From the NCBI GenBank assembly GCA_023458095.1, contig JAEXAS010000021.1, positions 1 to 64,000 on the forward strand: a stretch of DNA of 64,000 nucleotides. The letters are read 5' to 3'. Both the position numbers and the translations under genes were made by a program. This DNA comes from Actinomycetes bacterium. GTDB lineage: Bacteria > Actinomycetota > Actinomycetes > Propionibacteriales > Propionibacteriaceae. Position 1 is the first letter of the stretch, and every line of letters starts with the position of its first letter. Under the pieces are notes generated by a model, which worked only from the letters and a program-made list of their open reading frames with translations, searched no databases and was not told where the DNA came from. Shown piece after piece: positions 32,984 through 41,641 of the stretch.

Positions 32984-33964
32984 ATGGTCCGCTACATCGG
33001 GAAGCGGTTGGTGAGCCACCTGATCCTGCTGTACGTCGCTGTCTCCTTGACCTATCTGCTGGCAGCCTCCCAGCTCGATCCCGCCGCGCTGTTCGCCCTG
33101 AACCAGCCGCCGCTGCCCGACGCGGTCGTGCAGGCGCACCTGGCTCAATACAACCTCTCCGATCAGGTGCCCTTGCTGCAGCGCTATCTGACCTGGTTGA
33201 GCGGAGTGGTTCAAGGGAACTGGGGTTATTCGCCTACCGGCGTCAGCGTGAACGAACAACTGATGGTGCGTGCCGGTGTCAGCTTGCGGCTGCTTGTCGT
33301 CGGCACGGTGGCCGGGGTCGTGATCGGCGTTGCCGTCGGAGCCTGGACGGCGAGTCGCCAATACCGGATCAGTGACCGGGTGATCACGGCGTTGTCCCTG
33401 GTGGTGGTGTCCACACCGGTATTCGTGATCGCTTTGCTGAGCCAGTTCCTGGCGATGGGGGCGAATCGGGCCAGCGGTCTGCAGATCTTCGAATTCAGCG
33501 GGGAGACCGGTGCGGTCGGCGCCTATCCGTGGGCGGAGATCGTCGACCGTGCCCAACATCTGGTGCTGCCCACGTTGGTGCTGACTCTGGCCGGTGCGGC
33601 CTGGTTGAGCCGGGTGCAGCGCCATCTCATGCTGGAGGCCCTGGGTGCCGATTATGTGCGCACGGCGCGGGCCAAAGGTCTGCGCGCTGGCCAGGCGGCC
33701 TGGCGGCACGCCTTGCGGTCGGCCCTAGTCCCGACCAGCACCTATGTGACGTTCAGCGTGGCCACCATGCTGGTGGGGTCCACCTTTGTCGAACGGATCT
33801 TCGGTTTCCCCGGTTTGGGCTCTTATGTGGTGGAAGCCATCCAAGGCCGCGATGTCAACGCTGTGGTGGCGGTCACCGCGTTGGCCGGAGCCTGCGTGAT
33901 GATCGGCGCGGTGGTGTCGGATCTGGCCGTGGCCGCCCTGGATCCGCGAGTGAGGCTCACGTGA
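32984..33964 (+). CDS. Peptide/nickel-type ABC permease, DppB/OppB class
   Basis: The 326-residue permease begins MVRYIGKRLVSHLILLYVAVSLTYLL, with the first helix at about residues 9-30, an extracellular loop (about 35-100) and five further helices. The coupling-loop region RTARAKGLRAGQAAWRHALRSALVP is the DppB/OppB type. ATG 32984 gives normal length, and upstream in-frame starts extend into the glnA1 promoter. It heads a four-gene operon divergent from glnA1. Confidence 0.9.
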   Translation: MVRYIGKRLVSHLILLYVAVSLTYLLAASQLDPAALFALNQPPLPDAVVQAHLAQYNLSDQVPLLQRYLTWLSGVVQGNWGYSPTGVSVNEQLMVRAGVSLRLLVVGTVAGVVIGVAVGAWTASRQYRISDRVITALSLVVVSTPVFVIALLSQFLAMGANRASGLQIFEFSGETGAVGAYPWAEIVDRAQHLVLPTLVLTLAGAAWLSRVQRHLMLEALGADYVRTARAKGLRAGQAAWRHALRSALVPTSTYVTFSVATMLVGSTFVERIFGFPGLGSYVVEAIQGRDVNAVVAVTALAGACVMIGAVVSDLAVAALDPRVRLT

Positions 33965-34860
33965 GTACAGCAGTGCCCCCACCGGCCATCACCGCGATAC
34001 CCCGCGGATTGAGCAGGGCGGGCTTGGTCGGGCGACGTTTCCGGCGAAGCGGTGTTGGAATGAGCGGACTGATCGGACTGGCCTTGCTGGTGGCCCTCGC
34101 GGTCCTCGTCCCGCCGCTGTGGCCCTGGCAGCCCGCCGACATCGATGCACAGGCCTTCTTGGCTCCGCCAAGTGCAACGCACCTGTGGGGTACGACCCAG
34201 GCCGGACGCGACGTGTTGGCACTGACGGCCAGCGGTTTGGGCAAGTCTTTGCTGATCGGAGTGTTGGTCGCCGTCCTGTCCACCGGGTTTGCCGCTGTGG
34301 TGGGCGCATCGGCGGCTTATCTGGGCGGCTGGTACGAGCGGGTCATGCTGTGGGTGATCGACCTGATGCTGGTGATCCCGGCTTTCTTCCTGATTGCCAT
34401 CGTCTCGCGGAGTTCGGACGCCTCGATCTGGCTGCTGGTGACACTGTTGGCGGCTTTCGCCTGGCCGCTGTCGGCGCGCGTGGTGCGGTCGACAGCGCTT
34501 TCGTTGCGCGAGCGCGAGTACGTCCTGGCCGCGCGGTACTTGGGCGTGCCGGCTTGGCAGGTCATCACCCGGCACCTGCTGCCGAATGCATCCTCGCTGC
34601 TCATCATCGACGCCACCTTGGGCGTGGGCTATGCGGTGCTCTCCGAAACCGGATTGTCCTTCTTCGGATTCGGCGTTCAACCACCGGATGTCTCGCTGGG
34701 CACCTTGATCAGTGCCGGTGCCGCACTCATGGTCGGCTATCCCTGGGTCTTTGTTGCACCGTCCCTCACCTTGGTGGCTTTGGTGTTGTGCATCAACGCG
34801 ATCGGCGATGGCTTGCGCGACGCAATGGACGCCGGTGCCAGCCTCGGAGGCCATCGATGA
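33961..34860 (+). CDS. Peptide/nickel-type ABC permease, DppC/OppC class
   Basis: The 299-residue permease starts at GTG 33961, overlapping the previous stop (GTGA). It has a cytoplasmic N-terminus, a helix at about residues 38-58, the OppC hallmark HLWGTTQAGRDVL and the coupling loop REREYVLAARYLGVPAWQVITRHLLPN. A longer reading frame extends left to 33529, but that part is the other permease read in the wrong frame. It overlaps the ATPase start by ATGA. Confidence 0.9.
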   Translation: MSTAVPPPAITAIPRGLSRAGLVGRRFRRSGVGMSGLIGLALLVALAVLVPPLWPWQPADIDAQAFLAPPSATHLWGTTQAGRDVLALTASGLGKSLLIGVLVAVLSTGFAAVVGASAAYLGGWYERVMLWVIDLMLVIPAFFLIAIVSRSSDASIWLLVTLLAAFAWPLSARVVRSTALSLREREYVLAARYLGVPAWQVITRHLLPNASSLLIIDATLGVGYAVLSETGLSFFGFGVQPPDVSLGTLISAGAALMVGYPWVFVAPSLTLVALVLCINAIGDGLRDAMDAGASLGGHR

Positions 34861-36683
34861 GTGTGCTGGAGGTTCGTGAGCTGACGGTGGATTTCGAGGC
34901 AGAATCCGGGCCGGTTACCGCGGTGCGGGGCGTGCACCTGAGCCTGGAGGCAGGCGAGATCCTCGCCGTGGTGGGCGAGTCCGGAGCGGGAAAGTCGACG
35001 ATCGCTCTGGCCCTGATGGGGTTGCTGCCCGGCGGCGCCGACGTGAGCGGCTCGGTACGGCTCGCTGGGCAAGAACTGCTCGGTTTGGATGACCGCGGTT
35101 GGTCGGCTCTGCGTGGATCGAAGATCGCTATGGTCTTTGCCGGTCATGACCAGGCCCTCACCCCGGTGTACTCGGTCGGAGCGCAGTTGGTCGAGGCCCT
35201 TCAGATTCACCGCGAACTGTCCACCGATGAGGCTCGCGCCCAAGCGGTGGAACTTCTGGACACCGTGGGCATCGCCGAGCCAAAGCGGGTGTTCGACGCC
35301 TTTCCCCATGAGTTGTCCGGGGGGCAGCGCCAGCGAGTCCTGATCGCAATCGCGGTGGCCAACGATCCTGCGGTTCTGATCGCCGACGAGCCGACCAGTG
35401 CCGTGGATGTGACGGTGCAGGCCGAGGTCTTGGACGTCTTCGACCGGATTCGCAGCCAACGCCGAACCGCGATCCTGCTGATCACCCATGATCTGGCGAT
35501 GGCGGTCCAACGCGCCGACCGGCTGGCGGTGCTGTACGCCGGATCGATCGTGGAGTCCGGTCCGGTCTCCTCGGTTTTGGCCGCGCCGCGCATGCCCTAC
35601 ACCGTGGGGTTGCTGCGCTGTCTGCCGACCATGGACGCCGACATCGCACCGCTGCCGATGATCGCAGACGGAAATGTGGCCACCGCAGGCTGCGCCTTCG
35701 CCCCGCGCTGCCCGATCGCAGCCCAAGGCTGTCGAAGCTCAGCTGTGAGCCTTGCGCTCGTCGGCCCCGGGCATCAGGTGGCCTGCGTGCGGGCCGAGCA
35801 GGTTGCCGCTGTCAGCCCGTCCGAGCTGTATCCGGCTCCCGAGTCGCTCAAAGAGCGCGTTGTGGCATCGGCGCCGGTGGTGCTGTCGGTGCACGGTCTG
35901 AAGAAGAGCTACCGGCGTCGCGGTCGATTCTGGGGAGCCGGAGATGTCGTGACCGCAGTCGACGGAGTCGATCTGGAACTCGTTGCCGGACAAACCCTGG
36001 CGCTGGTGGGGGAATCCGGGGCCGGGAAGACCACGGTGCTGCGCGAGATTTTGGAGCTGCGCCGACCGCAGGAGGGGACGGTGAGCGTGCTCGGCCACGA
36101 TGTGGCAAGCCTGGACGCCAGCCAACGCCGCGAGCTGCGCCGTCGGATTCAGGTGGTCTTTCAGAATCCGATGGCGGCCCTGGACCCACGCCTGCCGGTG
36201 GCGGACATCCTCGCCGAGCCACTGCGGCTCAGCCGAGGCGGTCGAGGAGATCTTCGCCTTCGGATCGGAGGACTGCTCGAGATAGTCGGCTTGCGGCCTG
36301 AACTGGCCGGTCGGTTCCCGCAGCAACTGTCGGACGGCGAGCGCCAGCGAGTCGGAATAGCTCGGGCTCTGGCCACGAAACCGGAAGTCCTGCTGCTCGA
36401 TGAGCCAGTTTCGGCGTTGGACGCCTCGCTGCGTTCGGGGGTGATCAATCTGCTGGGGCGGCTTCAGGCCGAGCTGGGGCTGTCCTATCTGCTGGTGGGT
36501 CATGACCTGGCGGTGGTTAGGCAGCTTGCTGACCACATAACAGTGCTGCGGGCTGGACGATGTGTGGAATTTGGGCCGACCGCTCAGGTGCTCACCACGC
36601 CGGCCCACCCTCATACCAGGGGGCTGTTGGAGGCGACGCCACGGCTCCCGGGGTGGGGCGGGTCTGAACCTGGGGAAGAGTGA
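34857..36683 (+). CDS. Fused two-domain oligopeptide ABC ATPase (DppD-DppF type)
   Basis: One 608-residue chain holds both ATPases of the transporter. Domain 1 has Walker A GESGAGKST (near residue 40), signature LSGGQRQRV and Walker B VLIADEPTSAVD, then the C-terminal Cys motif GCAFAPRCPIAAQGC seen in OppD/DppD. Domain 2 (from about residue 340) has GESGAGKTT, LSDGERQRVGIARAL and VLLLDEPVSALD. The second signature has Asp for Gly (LSDGE). Fusions of this kind are common in actinobacteria. It overlaps the upstream permease by 4 bases. Confidence 0.9.
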   Translation: MSVLEVRELTVDFEAESGPVTAVRGVHLSLEAGEILAVVGESGAGKSTIALALMGLLPGGADVSGSVRLAGQELLGLDDRGWSALRGSKIAMVFAGHDQALTPVYSVGAQLVEALQIHRELSTDEARAQAVELLDTVGIAEPKRVFDAFPHELSGGQRQRVLIAIAVANDPAVLIADEPTSAVDVTVQAEVLDVFDRIRSQRRTAILLITHDLAMAVQRADRLAVLYAGSIVESGPVSSVLAAPRMPYTVGLLRCLPTMDADIAPLPMIADGNVATAGCAFAPRCPIAAQGCRSSAVSLALVGPGHQVACVRAEQVAAVSPSELYPAPESLKERVVASAPVVLSVHGLKKSYRRRGRFWGAGDVVTAVDGVDLELVAGQTLALVGESGAGKTTVLREILELRRPQEGTVSVLGHDVASLDASQRRELRRRIQVVFQNPMAALDPRLPVADILAEPLRLSRGGRGDLRLRIGGLLEIVGLRPELAGRFPQQLSDGERQRVGIARALATKPEVLLLDEPVSALDASLRSGVINLLGRLQAELGLSYLLVGHDLAVVRQLADHITVLRAGRCVEFGPTAQVLTTPAHPHTRGLLEATPRLPGWGGSEPGEE

Positions 36684-36800
36684 TCAGGTGTCCGCGGACT
36701 CACAGATCGCCAGATTCGGCAGTGATGCCGGTAGCCTGACTCTCACTGATGATCACCGGGTGGTGCCATCTGGGCCGAACGGGGCCATGACGGAGGAGAT

Positions 36801-38513
36801 GTGAGCGCTTCGAAGTGGGTGAGGTTCGTCCTCGCAGCCGGCCTGTCGGCGGTGATAGTCGGGTGTGGGTCGGCGGGCCCATCCCCGAAAGAAGAGGCTG
36901 CTGCGGCTTCATCATGGGACATCAATGAGGTTCCTCGCGATCAGCTCGTCGCCGGAAAGCTGGTGGTGGCAACGCCGCAACCGATCAGCACCTGGAACCT
37001 CGCTTCGCTAGACGGAAGCGGCCAAGAGGCAGCCTTCATGTTGTCGGCGATCACGCCGGATTACTACGTGTACGACGGCAGCGGCGCGGCCACCATGAAC
37101 CCCGACTATCTTCTCGCCGCAGATCCTCATGTAAACGACACAGCCAAGGGCCAACAGTTGGTGCTCACTTTGGCGCTGAATCCGAAAGCGGTCTGGAACG
37201 ACGGCACTCCGATCGACGCCCAGGACTGGATCGCCACCTGGAAGGCGAAGAACGGTAGCAATGCCGAGTTCGCGGTCGCCGACACCACGGGCTGGGATCA
37301 GGTGACCTCGGTGGTCGCCGATGGGGATGCCTTCCACGTGGTGCTCACTTTCGCATCGACCTACCCTGACTGGACGGGACTGGTGGCCGGCGGCCCCATG
37401 CGCGCCGAGGGCGTGGCCACGCCGAGCGCCTTCAACACCGGTTGGGCCAGTTACCCGGATTCCTATTTCACTGGTCCCTTCCAGGTGACGGCCTGGGACA
37501 AGACCAGTGGCGTGGTGACCATGGCTGCCAATCCGCATTGGTGGGGTGCGGCGCCGCTGCTGACCAGCATCACCTGGAAGCCGATAGCCAGTGAGGCCAA
37601 GGGCGCCGCCTTCGCCAACCACGAGGTCGACTATGTCGACATCGGCCCTGATGTGGCGACCTATACCCAGGCTGCCGGCGTTGCGAACTCCGCGATCCGG
37701 ATCGGTCGGACGTCTGACTTCCGGCAATTCACGTTCAACTCCAAGGCCCCCAATCTGACCGATGTGCGGGTGCGTCAGGCGATCGTGATGGGGTTGGACC
37801 GGCGCCAGATCGCCGCCTCCGACCTCGCCGGCCTACCTGTCGACACCTCACCACTGAACAACAATCTGTATGTGGCCTCCGATCCTGGCTACGTCGATCA
37901 GGCCCAGGCCACCGGGATCGACTACGACCCGGCGAAGGCACGCCAACTGTTGGAGGAGGCTGGTTGGAAGCTCAACACTGCCTCCGGATATCGCGAGAAG
38001 GATGGCAAGCAACTCACGGTCACCTATGTCGCTTTCCAGGGGCTGGACGTGTCGGAGAATGAGGGACTTCAGGCCCAGCAGATGCTGAAGCAGATCGGAG
38101 TCAATCTGGTCATCAAATCCCAATCCCAGATGGACAGCATGAAGGTGATCACCGGCCATGCCTTCGATGTGGTGTCGTTCTCGTGGTCGCGGTCGGCTTA
38201 TCCGCTGAGCAACATCGAGACGACCTACGGTGGCACCCTGAAGAATGGAACCTTCACTCCGAGCCCGCAGAATCTGGCTCAGTTGGAGATTCCTGAGGTG
38301 CAGAAGTTGTGCCCACAGATCGCCACCGACATGGACCCGGCCCATCGTGCTGAATTGGCCAATACGGTGGCTCGTTCGGTCTGGGAGGCTGTTCATACGC
38401 TGCCGCTTTACCAGCGTCCGGCAGTCGTGGGGGTGCGAGCGAAGCTGGCCAATATCGGTGCGATGGGTCTGGCCCGATTCCCGCGCTGGGAGAACGTCGG
38501 CTACCAGCCCTAA
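36801..38513 (+). CDS. Solute-binding lipoprotein family 5 (peptide/opine type)
   Basis: The 570-residue lipoprotein has a signal peptide with lipobox IVGC (Cys22 from GTG 36801). It contains the SBP_bac_5 patterns LTLALNPKAVWNDGTPIDAQDW (about 112-133; shown for family recognition), VRQAIVMGLDRRQIA and GYQP at the end. The start is uncertain: GGAGGAG lies only two bases before GTG 36801, and GTG 36819 would also leave a good signal peptide. It is 117 bases after the ATPase and completes a peptide-type importer of the OppA/DppA class. Confidence 0.87.
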   Translation: MSASKWVRFVLAAGLSAVIVGCGSAGPSPKEEAAAASSWDINEVPRDQLVAGKLVVATPQPISTWNLASLDGSGQEAAFMLSAITPDYYVYDGSGAATMNPDYLLAADPHVNDTAKGQQLVLTLALNPKAVWNDGTPIDAQDWIATWKAKNGSNAEFAVADTTGWDQVTSVVADGDAFHVVLTFASTYPDWTGLVAGGPMRAEGVATPSAFNTGWASYPDSYFTGPFQVTAWDKTSGVVTMAANPHWWGAAPLLTSITWKPIASEAKGAAFANHEVDYVDIGPDVATYTQAAGVANSAIRIGRTSDFRQFTFNSKAPNLTDVRVRQAIVMGLDRRQIAASDLAGLPVDTSPLNNNLYVASDPGYVDQAQATGIDYDPAKARQLLEEAGWKLNTASGYREKDGKQLTVTYVAFQGLDVSENEGLQAQQMLKQIGVNLVIKSQSQMDSMKVITGHAFDVVSFSWSRSAYPLSNIETTYGGTLKNGTFTPSPQNLAQLEIPEVQKLCPQIATDMDPAHRAELANTVARSVWEAVHTLPLYQRPAVVGVRAKLANIGAMGLARFPRWENVGYQP

Positions 38514-38541
38514 CCGATGCATAGATGCTTGTGAAAGTGAG

Positions 38542-38567
38542 AAGGCTCCCGTCTGGGCGGGAGCCTT
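38542..38567 (+). terminator. Terminator after the peptide transporter operon
   Basis: AAGGCTCCCG (38542-38551) pairs perfectly with CGGGAGCCTT (38558-38567) around a 6-base loop, followed by TCT. It is 28 bases beyond the binding-protein stop and before the tRNA-Phe gene on the other strand. A strong GC stem and T-rich end make it a good intrinsic terminator. Confidence 0.82.
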
Positions 38568-38598
38568 TCTGCGTTTCGGACTACCGCCCGAAATGTCT

Positions 38599-38675
38599 TG
38601 GTGGCCAGGACCGGGATCGAACCGGTGACCTTTCACTTTTCAGGCGAACGCTACTACCATCTGAGCTACCTGGCC
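38599..38675 (-). tRNA. tRNA-Phe (GAA)
   Basis: On the minus strand the molecule begins GGCCAGGTAGCTCAG and ends CCTGGCCACCA. The acceptor stem GGCCAGG/CCTGGCC is perfect, the anticodon loop is CTGAAAA (anticodon GAA), the T-loop has GGTTCGATCCC, and CCA is encoded. The D-stem has one mismatch (C13 opposite T22). Confidence 0.95.
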
Positions 38676-38698
38676 GAGCGAGGCAATGACGCTCGCAG

Positions 38699-38772
38699 CG
38701 ACCCCGACGGGACTCGAACCCGCGACCTCCGCCGTGACAGGGCGGCGCGCTAACCAACTGCGCTACGGGGCC
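38699..38772 (-). tRNA. tRNA-Asp (GTC)
   Basis: The minus-strand molecule starts GGCCCCGTAGCGCAGTTGG. The anticodon stem-loop is CCGCC-CTGTCAC-GGCGG (anticodon GTC), and the T-arm contains GGGTTCGAGTCCC. The acceptor stem has one G-T pair. CCA is not encoded. It lies 23 bases upstream of tRNA-Phe on the same strand, so the pair is probably co-transcribed. Confidence 0.95.
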
Positions 38773-38879
38773 TTGGTGTTAGGCCTCACTGGCCAAACTG
38801 GCCAGCCCGGAAACTATAACGTACGGCTTGCCGGGGCAAAAATCGGATGTCCCAGCCGGACCCTAGGAGCTTCCGTAGC

Positions 38880-40310
38880 ATGGGGCGCATGGCACAACGC
38901 ACCCTCATCTTGGCGGCCGGAGTCGGATCGGGCCACAACAGTGCCGCCCACGCTGTGGAGCAGGCTTTGGCTACGCGTGGCGGCGGGGGCGAGATTCGTC
39001 GGCTGGATGTGCTGGACACCACCAACGAGGTGTTCAACCGTCTCTATGACGATGCCTACTTCACTCTGGTCGCCGAAGTGCCTTGGCTGGTGGGGTGGGG
39101 CTACGACAACCAGGATCCGCCCTTCAAGCTGGCGCCGGTGATGCGGTGGTGGGAGCAGATCAACACCACCTCCACCGTGCGCGAGATCCGCGACTTCGAT
39201 CCGGATCTGGTCATCTGCACGCACTTCCTGCCGGCCCGGCTGGTGTCGCTGATGATCGCTCGGGGTCACCTGGAGACCCAGTTGGTGGTCGTCACCACGG
39301 ACTTCGACTTTCAGGGCCTATGGCTGTCGACGCCGATATCGCAGATGTTTGTTGCGCGCGAGGAGACGCGGGCCTACCTGCTCAGCTTGGGTTTGCCCAG
39401 TGATCGGGTGACCACCTCGGGCATTCCGGTGCGTCCGGAGTTCAGCGAGAGTCTGGACGCTGCTGACCTCCGGGCTCGCTATGGGCTGGGTACCGAGCGT
39501 CCGGTGGTGTTGGTCTCCGCAGGCGCCGCAGGCGGCCCACGGACGCTCCAGGTGGTGCGGCAGGTGCTGGAACTACCTCAGGACTTCGAGGTCGTGGTCG
39601 TGTGCGGCCGCAATGAGGACCTCAAGGCGCAGGTCGAAGCGGTGGTTGGTGCACGTCCCAACTACCACGTGCTGGGCTTCACGCAGGAGATGCCGCAGTT
39701 GATGCGCATCGCCTCGCTTTTCGTGGGCAAGCCGGGCGGTCTGTCGAGCTCGGAGTGCATGGCGGCCGGTCTGCCGATGGTGATCATCGACCCGATCCCC
39801 GGCCAGGAGGAACGCAACGCGAACTATCTGTTGGAGGAGGGTGCGGCGGTCCGCTGCAACTACTCGACCATGGTGGGGTACAAGGTCGGCCAATTGCTCG
39901 CCGACCCGCAGCGGTTGGCGGCGATGGCCGCCAATGCTGCCCGTATCGGGCATGCCGACGCTGCGGCGACCGTGGTCGGTGACTCGCTGGCGCTGGACGG
40001 ACCGCTGCTGTGGATCAGTCGTGATGCTCAGCGCATGATTCAGGCCAAGGCCAATGAAGGCACGGAGGGCTCGGTTAATCAGCCCTGGGAGCGATTGCGC
40101 ACGCTGGTGGATCTGCGGACCGGAGCATCGATGGGGCTGGTCGGACAATCCGAGTTGGTCACCTTGGGGGGACAGCCGGGCTCGTCGGAGCTTGTGGTCA
40201 CCAAGACCCAACTGCGTTCGTTGCGGTGGCAGCCGGAGTATTACACCCTGGCCACAGCAGGCATGTGGCTGTTGGGTGATGCGGAGAGTGCCACGCTCGG
40301 CATTCGGTGA
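38880..40310 (+). CDS. GT28-type glycosyltransferase, diacylglycerol glucosyl/galactosyltransferase-like
   Basis: The 476-residue protein resembles MGDG synthase and processive diacylglycerol glucosyltransferases: N-terminal ILAAGVGSGHNSAAHAVEQAL, a middle segment VICTHFLPA, and a C-terminal UDP-sugar site with VSAGAAGGPRTLQ, GKPGGLSSSECMAAGLPMVI and PGQEERNA. It likely makes a glycolipid at the inner face of the membrane. ATG 38880 is 10 bases after TAGGAG. It stands alone between tRNA genes. The final 70 residues are not typical of the family. Confidence 0.82.
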   Translation: MGRMAQRTLILAAGVGSGHNSAAHAVEQALATRGGGGEIRRLDVLDTTNEVFNRLYDDAYFTLVAEVPWLVGWGYDNQDPPFKLAPVMRWWEQINTTSTVREIRDFDPDLVICTHFLPARLVSLMIARGHLETQLVVVTTDFDFQGLWLSTPISQMFVAREETRAYLLSLGLPSDRVTTSGIPVRPEFSESLDAADLRARYGLGTERPVVLVSAGAAGGPRTLQVVRQVLELPQDFEVVVVCGRNEDLKAQVEAVVGARPNYHVLGFTQEMPQLMRIASLFVGKPGGLSSSECMAAGLPMVIIDPIPGQEERNANYLLEEGAAVRCNYSTMVGYKVGQLLADPQRLAAMAANAARIGHADAAATVVGDSLALDGPLLWISRDAQRMIQAKANEGTEGSVNQPWERLRTLVDLRTGASMGLVGQSELVTLGGQPGSSELVVTKTQLRSLRWQPEYYTLATAGMWLLGDAESATLGIR

Positions 40311-40348
40311 GGGTGGTGGGTATGGGCCCGGCTGTGGCCGGACCACAA

Positions 40349-40424
40349 TGGCATCCCCAACGGGATTCGAACCCGTGCTGCTGCCGTGAAAGGGCAGTGT
40401 CCTAGGCCACTAGACGATGGGGAC
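40349..40424 (-). tRNA. tRNA-Glu (TTC)
   Basis: The minus-strand molecule starts GTCCCCATCGTCTAGTGG and ends GGGGATGCCA. The anticodon arm is CTGCC-CTTTCAC-GGCAG (anticodon TTC), and the T-arm has GGGTTCGAATCCC. The acceptor stem closes with a G-T pair. CCA is encoded. It lies 38 bases beyond the glycosyltransferase stop, on the opposite strand. Confidence 0.95.
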
Positions 40425-40516
40425 CTGAGGCATCACTATACGGCCCGTCAGTGGGGTCGCTCAAACTGTAGGTGGGGACAGACTGCACGCTTGCCCCCAC
40501 CTACAGTGCTCTGGCC

Positions 40517-41167
40517 TCAGTGCCGGGTGAAGGACGCGTGGACATGGTTCATGTGATTGGCGTTTGCGGAGCCGCGGTTGGGCATGTGACGCCACTTCTT
40601 GCTGGCGCGGGTCCAGATGTGTTGGCGCCAGATCACGTAGGAGACGTGCAGCGATTTGCGGTTCGCGACGAGGTACTTCGCCAGGGCGTAGCCCAACTTC
40701 TTGCCCTTGCCCGAACGGTAGGCCGGGATCATGAAGTCCACTGCCCGTCCATTGCGATGGTCGGAGGAGTAGAAGCTCCAACTGCGCCAGCCGCCGATGT
40801 GCTTGATGCGCGGGAACTTGTAGCGGACCTTCAGCACCGCGATCTTGGGCCGGAAACGCAGCTTGTTCAGGCTGCGCGAGCCGAGGCTGGCCGTGGCGTA
40901 CTTGGATCGGACCCACAGGCTGACCCCGTGCCACCGCACCTTGGTGAACCCGCCTCGGGTTACACCGGAGCTATGCAGGACGCTGCCGGTGCTAATGGAT
41001 CGCACGGCGGGAGCACTGGTGCCCGCAGCGGCGAGCAGTGTGGTGTTGGTTCGCACATAGAGGGTCGTCGCTTCTGCCGGGGGAGCGGAGATCGCGGCAA
41101 GACTGGCCGTGGCGGCCGCTGCGACGACCCAGGTGACGGGCTTTCGCAGCATGGAGACACTGGTCAT
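40517..41167 (-). CDS. Secreted SH3-like / M15-like cell-wall enzyme, short form
   Basis: The 216-residue exported protein has a signal peptide (residues 1-33, cleavage near PPAEA), one SH3-like domain (about 35-92) and a C-terminal domain with SSDHRNGRAVDFMIP (His137, Asp144) and NHMNHVH (His208, His210). That set of His/Asp residues resembles zinc M15-type or related murein peptidases, though the family is usually called an uncharacterised C-terminal domain. A homologous gene with several SH3-like repeats lies next to it at 41642-42949. The target is probably peptidoglycan. Confidence 0.78.
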   Translation of the reverse strand: MTSVSMLRKPVTWVVAAAATASLAAISAPPAEATTLYVRTNTTLLAAAGTSAPAVRSISTGSVLHSSGVTRGGFTKVRWHGVSLWVRSKYATASLGSRSLNKLRFRPKIAVLKVRYKFPRIKHIGGWRSWSFYSSDHRNGRAVDFMIPAYRSGKGKKLGYALAKYLVANRKSLHVSYVIWRQHIWTRASKKWRHMPNRGSANANHMNHVHASFTRH

Positions 41168-41291
41168 GATGGGGGGCTTCTTTCCGACCGCGAAGGAAGT
41201 CTGATCACGCTCGCTGAGGCCGTCTCGGGGTGCTTCCCTGGGTTGGCGGTCACGTGCTTCTTGGTGACCTCAGCTCGATGACCATAAGTGA

Positions 41292-41357
41292 ATTTCTCAG
41301 GTTTCTCCACTTGAAGCTGAGAAAAACGCGCCAACACGCCGTCGAAACCTGAGAAAT
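41292..41357. promoter_or_regulatory. 14-base inverted repeat with third half-site
   Basis: ATTTCTCAGGTTTC (41292-41305) and GAAACCTGAGAAAT (41344-41357) are perfect inverted copies. A third partial copy, CTGAGAAA (41317-41324), lies between them. They are the most AT-rich words in this gap and sit 125-190 bases before the start of the 40517-41167 gene. They look like binding sites of a dimeric regulator rather than a terminator. The protein is unknown. Confidence 0.55.
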
Positions 41358-41596
41358 GCACAGGTCGCGACGCGCCAAATTCAGGAAAGTGGCTACAGTG
41401 TTCTCCCGTCGGCGTTGGCGGGAGGTGGTCAGGTTAGAACCCCTGGTGAGGCCGCAGTTTGGCTGGGGCTAGTCAGGGGGAGTGCGGTCACTGCGGCGGC
41501 TTCACCGTGATGGGGTGGAAGAGCTTCGCGGTGCTGATGTGAGGGGGGCTGTGCAAATTCGTGCAGCTTTGCCGGCTGTGGTGAGAGGAGGTGTGA

Positions 41597-41626
41597 GCGA
41601 CGAGGCTCTCCGTTGAACCTCGTCGC
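41597..41626 (-). terminator. Hairpin after the long SH3/M15 gene
   Basis: GCGACGAGG (41597-41605) and CCTCGTCGC (41618-41626) form a perfect 9-pair stem with a 12-base loop, 15 bases beyond the minus-strand stop at 41642. There is no clear T-run. Confidence 0.6.
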
Positions 41627-41641
41627 AGTCGACCCCTGATG

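Larger units (their letters stand above)
41168..41641. other. Gene-free 474-base region with regulatory repeats
   Basis: This is the longest gap in the window. It contains the leader of the short SH3/M15 gene, the AT-rich inverted repeats at 41292-41357, and a terminator hairpin for the long SH3/M15 gene at 41597-41626. GGTCAC/GTGACC copies with a 10-base loop (41253-41274) could form a small hairpin in the leader. I looked for the c-di-AMP (ydaO) riboswitch that often precedes actinobacterial wall hydrolases and did not find its conserved core. From 41400 to 41590 I see nothing I can name. Confidence 0.6.

Noticed and set aside
41595..41618. A 7-codon reading frame with a strong Shine-Dalgarno
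   Set aside because: It lies within the terminator hairpin of the neighbour gene and has no conserved feature.
41168..41641. c-di-AMP (ydaO) riboswitch before the wall hydrolase gene
   Set aside because: The expected GAAUCCGACAGCUAACC core is not found on either strand.
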